Part shown: positions 43,741-47,195 of the stretch, one piece after another | Position numbering within the stretch: the stretch's first letter is position 1 | How the letters are laid out: every line of letters begins with the position of its first letter | Assembly: GCA_027071315.1 (NCBI GenBank) | Contig: JALSUP010000009.1 | Location: forward strand, 1-47,195 | Length of the DNA stretch: 47,195 nt | Source: Sulfurovum sp. | GTDB lineage: Bacteria > Campylobacterota > Campylobacteria > Campylobacterales > Sulfurovaceae | Reading direction: 5' to 3' | Translations under genes and position numbers: made by a program | Notes under the pieces: model-generated | Told to the model about the DNA's origin: nothing | Database searches by the model: none | The model's input: only the letters and a program-made list of their open reading frames with translations

Positions 43741-43782
43741 AACCTGTATACTTATTGAAAGTAATGAGAAAAGAGGTATTGA

Positions 43783-44070
43783 ATGAAAAAGTATATTGTC
43801 AGTATGATCGCAGGAACGGGTTTTTTGTTGGCCGCCTTGCCTCCACAGCATCAGAACATTAAAGACCTGGCTGTCATGGTGGACTTTGTCAAGAGTCATC
43901 CGAAAGTGGCCGCAACTATCAGAGAGATCTCTGTGGTGGACAGAAAAGTCTATTTCGGGGCGGGGTGCAAGGCTGTCTTTGTCCGCAAGGTTTCAGCCAA
44001 ACCTGCAGGCTGGGTAGGCCCGGCAGACCCGTTGGTCTTTCAACGTTCTACCTGTCCTCTGGACAAGTAG
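43783..44070 (+). CDS. Small exported protein with two cysteines, unknown function
   Basis: A 95-residue protein with a signal peptide (about 1-18, ending LLAAL). The mature part has two Cys (AGCKAVF and RSTCPLDK) that could be disulfide-bonded. No family recognised. AGAGGT precedes the ATG. It is 42 nt after the thioredoxin-fold gene, so it is probably the third gene of the nirF group. Confidence 0.6.
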   Translation: MKKYIVSMIAGTGFLLAALPPQHQNIKDLAVMVDFVKSHPKVAATIREISVVDRKVYFGAGCKAVFVRKVSAKPAGWVGPADPLVFQRSTCPLDK

Positions 44071-44116
44071 GGGACTATCATTTCTTGGGGATTCTTCCCG
44101 AAGAGATTCCTTTGTT

Positions 44117-44809
44117 TTATTTGGAAGAGGCGAAAAATCTCCAGACCAACCCTGCCAGAATGCCCCCTGCAATAGGTGCAAGCCAGAAAACCCATAATTG
44201 ACTCAGTGCAGCCGTATCGGCAAAGAGTGCAGCAGCGGTACTTCTTGCCGGGTTTACTGAAGTGTTGGAGACAGGAATGGAGATGAGGTGTATCAGGGTC
44301 AGACCCAGACCGATGGCAATGCCTGCAAATCCGGCAGGGGCCTTCTCATCGGTGGCACCAAGGATGATGAAGATGAACATGAATGTCATGACCACTTCAG
44401 TAATGATGACCGCAGTGAGATCGTATTTTCCCGGAGAGAGTTCACCGTAACCGTTTGCAGCAAAACTGCCCACTTCAAACCCTGCCTGGCCTGTGGCGAT
44501 GAAGTAGAGAACAAGGGCACCCAGTATGCCGCCAATGACCTGTGCAACAATGTAGGGGGCAAGCTCTTTTGTCTCAAATTTTCCTGCAGACCAGAGACCA
44601 AAAGAGACAGCGGGGTTAAAGTGAGCACCTGAAATGTGACCGACAGCATAGACCATGGTCAGTACCGTCAGACCGAAGGCCAAAGCAACACCGGCAAAAC
44701 CAATACCCAAATCAGGGAAACCTGCTGCGAGAACAGCCGAACCACAACCTCCTAAAACCAACCAGAAAGTACCGAAAAATTCGGCACCCATTTTTTTGCT
44801 TAATGACAT
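44117..44809 (-). CDS. aqpZ: Aquaporin Z
   Basis: A 230-residue MIP-family channel with six helices and two NPA half-helices, HFNPAVSFG and SVNPARSTA. The start [23 protein letters not shown] is typical of AqpZ. The selectivity-filter Arg in NPARS and Phe/His residues fit a water channel rather than a glycerol facilitator. AAAAGGAATAT precedes the ATG. Confidence 0.94.
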   Translation of the reverse strand: MSLSKKMGAEFFGTFWLVLGGCGSAVLAAGFPDLGIGFAGVALAFGLTVLTMVYAVGHISGAHFNPAVSFGLWSAGKFETKELAPYIVAQVIGGILGALVLYFIATGQAGFEVGSFAANGYGELSPGKYDLTAVIITEVVMTFMFIFIILGATDEKAPAGFAGIAIGLGLTLIHLISIPVSNTSVNPARSTAAALFADTAALSQLWVFWLAPIAGGILAGLVWRFFASSK

Positions 44810-44852
44810 AGATATTCCTTTTAATCAAATGATTTAAAAGTATAACATATTT

Positions 44853-45752
44853 TTATAACAATGCGTAGGCTTCTTCGATACTTGCGACTTTGTCTGTGAG
44901 GTATAAAATGACAGCGGCATTGAGTTTTGCGAGTTTATCAAAGCCTTCACTTGGGTTCTCCAGTCTAAACACAGACTCTTGAACAGAGATGCGTTGGGTC
45001 GATTTATGGTACTCAATACCAAAAGCCCTTGGGTCCACTTTTATCTCTCTTATTTCACCATTTTCAACAATGGTAATGGCACACTTTGAAAAGATCTCCG
45101 GTGTCCCTTCATTGCCTTTGATGATAATGAGCTTTTTGTAGCGGTCTTTAAAAAGGCTAATGTATTTCTCCACAAAAGGTTTATGAAAAGCCCCAATAAT
45201 GGCAATGTCACTTTGGGTAATGTTCAGCAGTTTCTCTATGGTGTTAAAAGAGGAACGCAGTCCCAGTTTTTCTCTAATGAGAGAAAATTCATAAAGTTCA
45301 GGGAAATAGTCTGAACGGTCATAGTAGTAAGTGTTGTCCGTTAAGGTCGTATGCTCACAGATCTCTTTAAGTGTCGTACCGTTCTTGGCTGGTTGTAAAA
45401 GCCCGCCATGAAAAGAGAGGTTGACGTTATAGGCTTGCAGGTATTTGGCCACAAGTGGAAAAATGTAAGGGTTCTTGACTTTCCCGTCATAGGGGTAGCC
45501 AAACTCTACTGAGTTTTCCAGTGGTGCATGTCTTACAAATTCGTCAAAGACTTCTATGGAAGCTGCAAATTCATCAAGGCTTTCTCCTTTGACTCTCCAA
45601 CCCAGTAAAAATGCTGCTGCCTGTTCAGGTACCACCTGCTTGTTCAGCAAAGCACGCATCACCGTTTTCATTTCCAACTTTGTCAAGTCACGGTTACGTT
45701 TGGGACCGGTCCCCACGCATTTGAGATAGGGAAGGAATTGTTCTGAAGTCAT
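44853..45752 (-). CDS. TrpD2-like (YbiB-family) phosphoribosyltransferase-fold protein
   Basis: A 299-residue protein with the nucleoside phosphorylase/phosphoribosyltransferase class III fold. The N-terminal helical domain has LTKLEMKTVMRALLNKQVVPEQAAAFLLGWRVKGES; later parts show HGGLLQPAKNGTT and IIKGNEGTPEIF. It lacks the full GTGGD phosphate loop of anthranilate phosphoribosyltransferase (FGYPYDGK replaces it). TrpD2 proteins bind nucleic acid and are linked to DNA damage responses. It starts 2 nt after the nrdB stop, fitting that link. Confidence 0.72.
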   Translation of the reverse strand: MTSEQFLPYLKCVGTGPKRNRDLTKLEMKTVMRALLNKQVVPEQAAAFLLGWRVKGESLDEFAASIEVFDEFVRHAPLENSVEFGYPYDGKVKNPYIFPLVAKYLQAYNVNLSFHGGLLQPAKNGTTLKEICEHTTLTDNTYYYDRSDYFPELYEFSLIREKLGLRSSFNTIEKLLNITQSDIAIIGAFHKPFVEKYISLFKDRYKKLIIIKGNEGTPEIFSKCAITIVENGEIREIKVDPRAFGIEYHKSTQRISVQESVFRLENPSEGFDKLAKLNAAVILYLTDKVASIEEAYALL

Positions 45753-45754
45753 GA

Positions 45755-46768
45755 CTAGAAGTCGTTCAAGTCAATGCTTGATTTGGCATAGTTTGAAACA
45801 TTGCTCTCAAAGAAATTGGATTTGACTTCATTCATCTCAAGGTGTTTGGTGACCAGTTTTTGAAGATACGTGGTTGATGTCTCTTCAAAAATAGGATCAA
45901 GACCTATTTTATTCAGACGGTCATTGGCATAGTTGTGTACCGTTTGTTTCATCAACTCCTGTGTCACACCCATAATAGGAAATTGATCCATCAGATAGTT
46001 CCCGTACTCCAGTTCGATCTTGACGGCATCTTCTATCATGATGTAGGCTGCATCGATGGTCGAGGTTTGGATCTTGTTCTCTTTCTGGATGGTCTTGAAA
46101 ATGTTGGCAAAGAGCGGCAGATGTGTGTTAAGTTCATCTCTGGCAATGAATTTGATCATATCCCGGGCACCGGGCACTTTGTCTCCCAGCAGGTAAATGT
46201 AGGAGAATCCAAGAAGGAAGTAGATTCCCTCAAGGTTGACCGACGCCATGGCCGAGAGCAGCATTTTGTCCACAGAACCGCCGTCTATGTAACGTGCGAA
46301 CTGCTCTGCGACCTGCTGATTCTTCTGGTTGAGTGCGGCATCGTACTTGTAAAGGTTAAAGACTTCATCGGAGTTTCCGCAGGCATCGAGCAGTACTGCA
46401 TACGATTTGGAGTGGTTCACCTCCTGCATGATCTGCAGGGAGAGAACAGATTTGACCAGACGGTTATTTGCCAAACGCCTAAAATCAGAAAGGTACTCCT
46501 CCTGCGCCGAGTCGTTGAAACTCAACTGGGCAAAGGTCATTTTGTAAATGGACTGTTCGTTGTCCGTCAGCGCATCGAAGTGCTTCTTTTCTGTGGAAGT
46601 ATTGACTTCCGAAGGAAACCAGGTATTGGCATTCATGAGGTCATAAATGTTGCTGTCCCAACGGTATTTGGAACGGTTGAAGTCCACAAATCCTGTAGGT
46701 GAACCTCCAAATATCTTCTCGTCGAGTATCTCTTCACCCTGCGGGTTATAGTAGTGTTTTACATCCAT
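45755..46768 (-). CDS. nrdB: Ribonucleotide reductase class I beta subunit
   Basis: A 337-residue di-iron protein that holds the tyrosyl radical for deoxynucleotide synthesis. Iron-ligand segments are visible: SAQEEYL, QEVNHSKSY (E-x2-H), NLEGIYFLLGFSY and ARDELNTHLPLF (E-x2-H). The C-terminal tail ends SSIDLNDF, the NrdA-docking peptide. nrdA is not nearby. An FNR-type palindrome lies upstream, which is unusual for an oxygen-dependent enzyme. Confidence 0.94.
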   Translation of the reverse strand: MDVKHYYNPQGEEILDEKIFGGSPTGFVDFNRSKYRWDSNIYDLMNANTWFPSEVNTSTEKKHFDALTDNEQSIYKMTFAQLSFNDSAQEEYLSDFRRLANNRLVKSVLSLQIMQEVNHSKSYAVLLDACGNSDEVFNLYKYDAALNQKNQQVAEQFARYIDGGSVDKMLLSAMASVNLEGIYFLLGFSYIYLLGDKVPGARDMIKFIARDELNTHLPLFANIFKTIQKENKIQTSTIDAAYIMIEDAVKIELEYGNYLMDQFPIMGVTQELMKQTVHNYANDRLNKIGLDPIFEETSTTYLQKLVTKHLEMNEVKSNFFESNVSNYAKSSIDLNDF

Positions 46769-46798
46769 TCTTTGACTCCTGTATCATACTGGTTCAAC

Positions 46799-46804
46799 AG
46801 TGTA
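46799..46804 (-). promoter_or_regulatory. -10 box candidate of nrdB
   Basis: TACACT on the minus strand (4 of 6 to TATAAT), exactly 22 nt from the FNR-type palindrome at 46827-46840. AGGAG lies 7-8 nt before the nrdB ATG. Confidence 0.4.
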
Positions 46805-46826
46805 CTTTTTTCTATATGTTTTTTGA

Positions 46827-46840
46827 TTGATACGTATCAA
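46827..46840. promoter_or_regulatory. FNR/CRP-family box upstream of nrdB
   Basis: TTGATACGTATCAA, a perfect 14-bp palindrome of the FNR type. It overlaps the stop end of the small membrane gene and lies 58-72 nt before the nrdB ATG. Confidence 0.6.
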
Positions 46841-47040
46841 AACGATATGAAAAAAGGTAAAGCCATCATGAGAAGAGAGAAGAATACCATGAGCCAGATA
46901 TTCAAACCGAAATAGGGTAACAGTGCTAAGCCTATGCCGGATAACAGGGCGACAGCCTTCCTCTGGAATTTCCCATACATCATGTAGGCCAATGCAGCAG
47001 AGCCGAAAAAGATATAGATAAGTAACGTAGATGTTGACAC
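46837..47040 (-). CDS. Small two-to-three-helix membrane protein
   Basis: A 67-residue membrane protein. Hydrophobic segments span about 5-21, 30-46 and 47-66, with a short basic loop (GKFQRKA) after the first. The pattern resembles a conserved small membrane protein family of Campylobacterota with no assigned function. The longer overlapping ORF 46784-47131 is in another frame and lacks support. A TATAAT -10 at 47088-47093 (minus strand) gives a leader of about 40 nt. Confidence 0.65.
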   Translation of the reverse strand: MSTSTLLIYIFFGSAALAYMMYGKFQRKAVALLSGIGLALLPYFGLNIWLMVFFSLLMMALPFFISF

Positions 47041-47087
47041 AGCATGGTCCTTGCAAAGGGTATTGGGGTGATGCGGTAATAAGGCCT

Positions 47088-47093
47088 ATTATA
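47088..47093 (-). promoter_or_regulatory. -10 box of the small membrane gene
   Basis: TATAAT on the minus strand, 48 nt before the ATG at 47040. The rest of 47041-47195 shows no gene. Confidence 0.5.
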
Positions 47094-47195
47094 ATGCAAA
47101 ATTTTAAACAGAAGTTTATTGTCTCAAACACGCCAGTCCGAAACGATGTGCTTAGTGCAAGCTTTTAGCTTCTACAAATGTGTTAAAATGGTTGT

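Noticed and set aside
45935-46702. 255-residue plus-strand ORF opposite nrdB
   Set aside because: It is antisense to a complete NrdB with all iron ligands and has no independent motif.
47101-47195. Possible RNA gene at the right edge
   Set aside because: Short complementary stretches such as AAGC/GCTT exist, but no tRNA-like cloverleaf or known RNA fold could be built.

Overview
The window looks like a chromosomal segment of a denitrifying, chemolithotrophic Campylobacterota bacterium (formerly Epsilonproteobacteria), most like Sulfurovum or Sulfurimonas. This rests on gene content and protein style read by eye, not on a database match. The DNA is moderately AT-rich. Many promoters show a good -10 (TATAAT-like) without a clear -35, as is usual in this phylum. 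No tRNA, rRNA, CRISPR array or insertion sequence was recognised.

Layout: (a) 152-3730, a small methyltransferase-like membrane protein, an MFS transporter, and a tight trio of NifU-domain protein, di-heme cytochrome c lipoprotein and flavin-reductase-like protein. (b) 3755-9053 (minus strand), a complete norCBDQEF nitric oxide reductase operon, divergent from an NsrR-like Rrf2 regulator with a duplicated candidate operator between them. (c) 9643-18699, housekeeping: queD-like, moeA, rsmE, a cytochrome c, rpmE with a structured leader, rsmI, rlmB, an alaC-type aminotransferase, hom and a YajQ-family gene. (d) 18700-25737, REP-like elements, a Cys-rich small protein divergent from a Cys-type formate dehydrogenase, a secreted beta-type protein, a methyltransferase, yraN and a siroheme nitrite/sulfite reductase. 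(e) 25769-33310, PhyH-type dioxygenase, trxA, trxB, dapB, purF, hisIE, an SPFH protein and ilvE, with more REP-like elements. (f) 33397-44070, a second denitrification locus: four small uncharacterised membrane or secreted proteins, a second norC-norB pair with a long NorC, a 48-codon membrane ORF missing from the ORF track, nirS, trkA-trkH, nirF and two small exported proteins. (g) 44117-47040 (minus strand), aqpZ, a TrpD2-like protein, nrdB and a small membrane protein.

How it fits together: NirS reduces nitrite to NO in the periplasm, NirF helps make its heme d1, and two cNOR-type enzymes reduce NO to N2O. NorQ and NorD, encoded only in the first cluster, may activate both. The two loci appear to be wired differently. 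The first carries a 23-bp direct repeat beside an Rrf2 (NsrR-like) gene. The second carries FNR/CRP-family palindromes (TTGAY-N4-RTCAA) placed 22-23 nt upstream of a -10 box at every site found: a divergent promoter of small unknown proteins, the norCB-nirS operon, nirF, and unexpectedly nrdB. The constant spacing fits class II activation near -41.5 and suggests a nitrogen-oxide/anoxia regulon that includes uncharacterised membrane proteins.

Other notable structure: five stem-loops surround the 48-codon ORF between norB and nirS, and five loci carry GTAG-headed REP/BIME-like hairpins.
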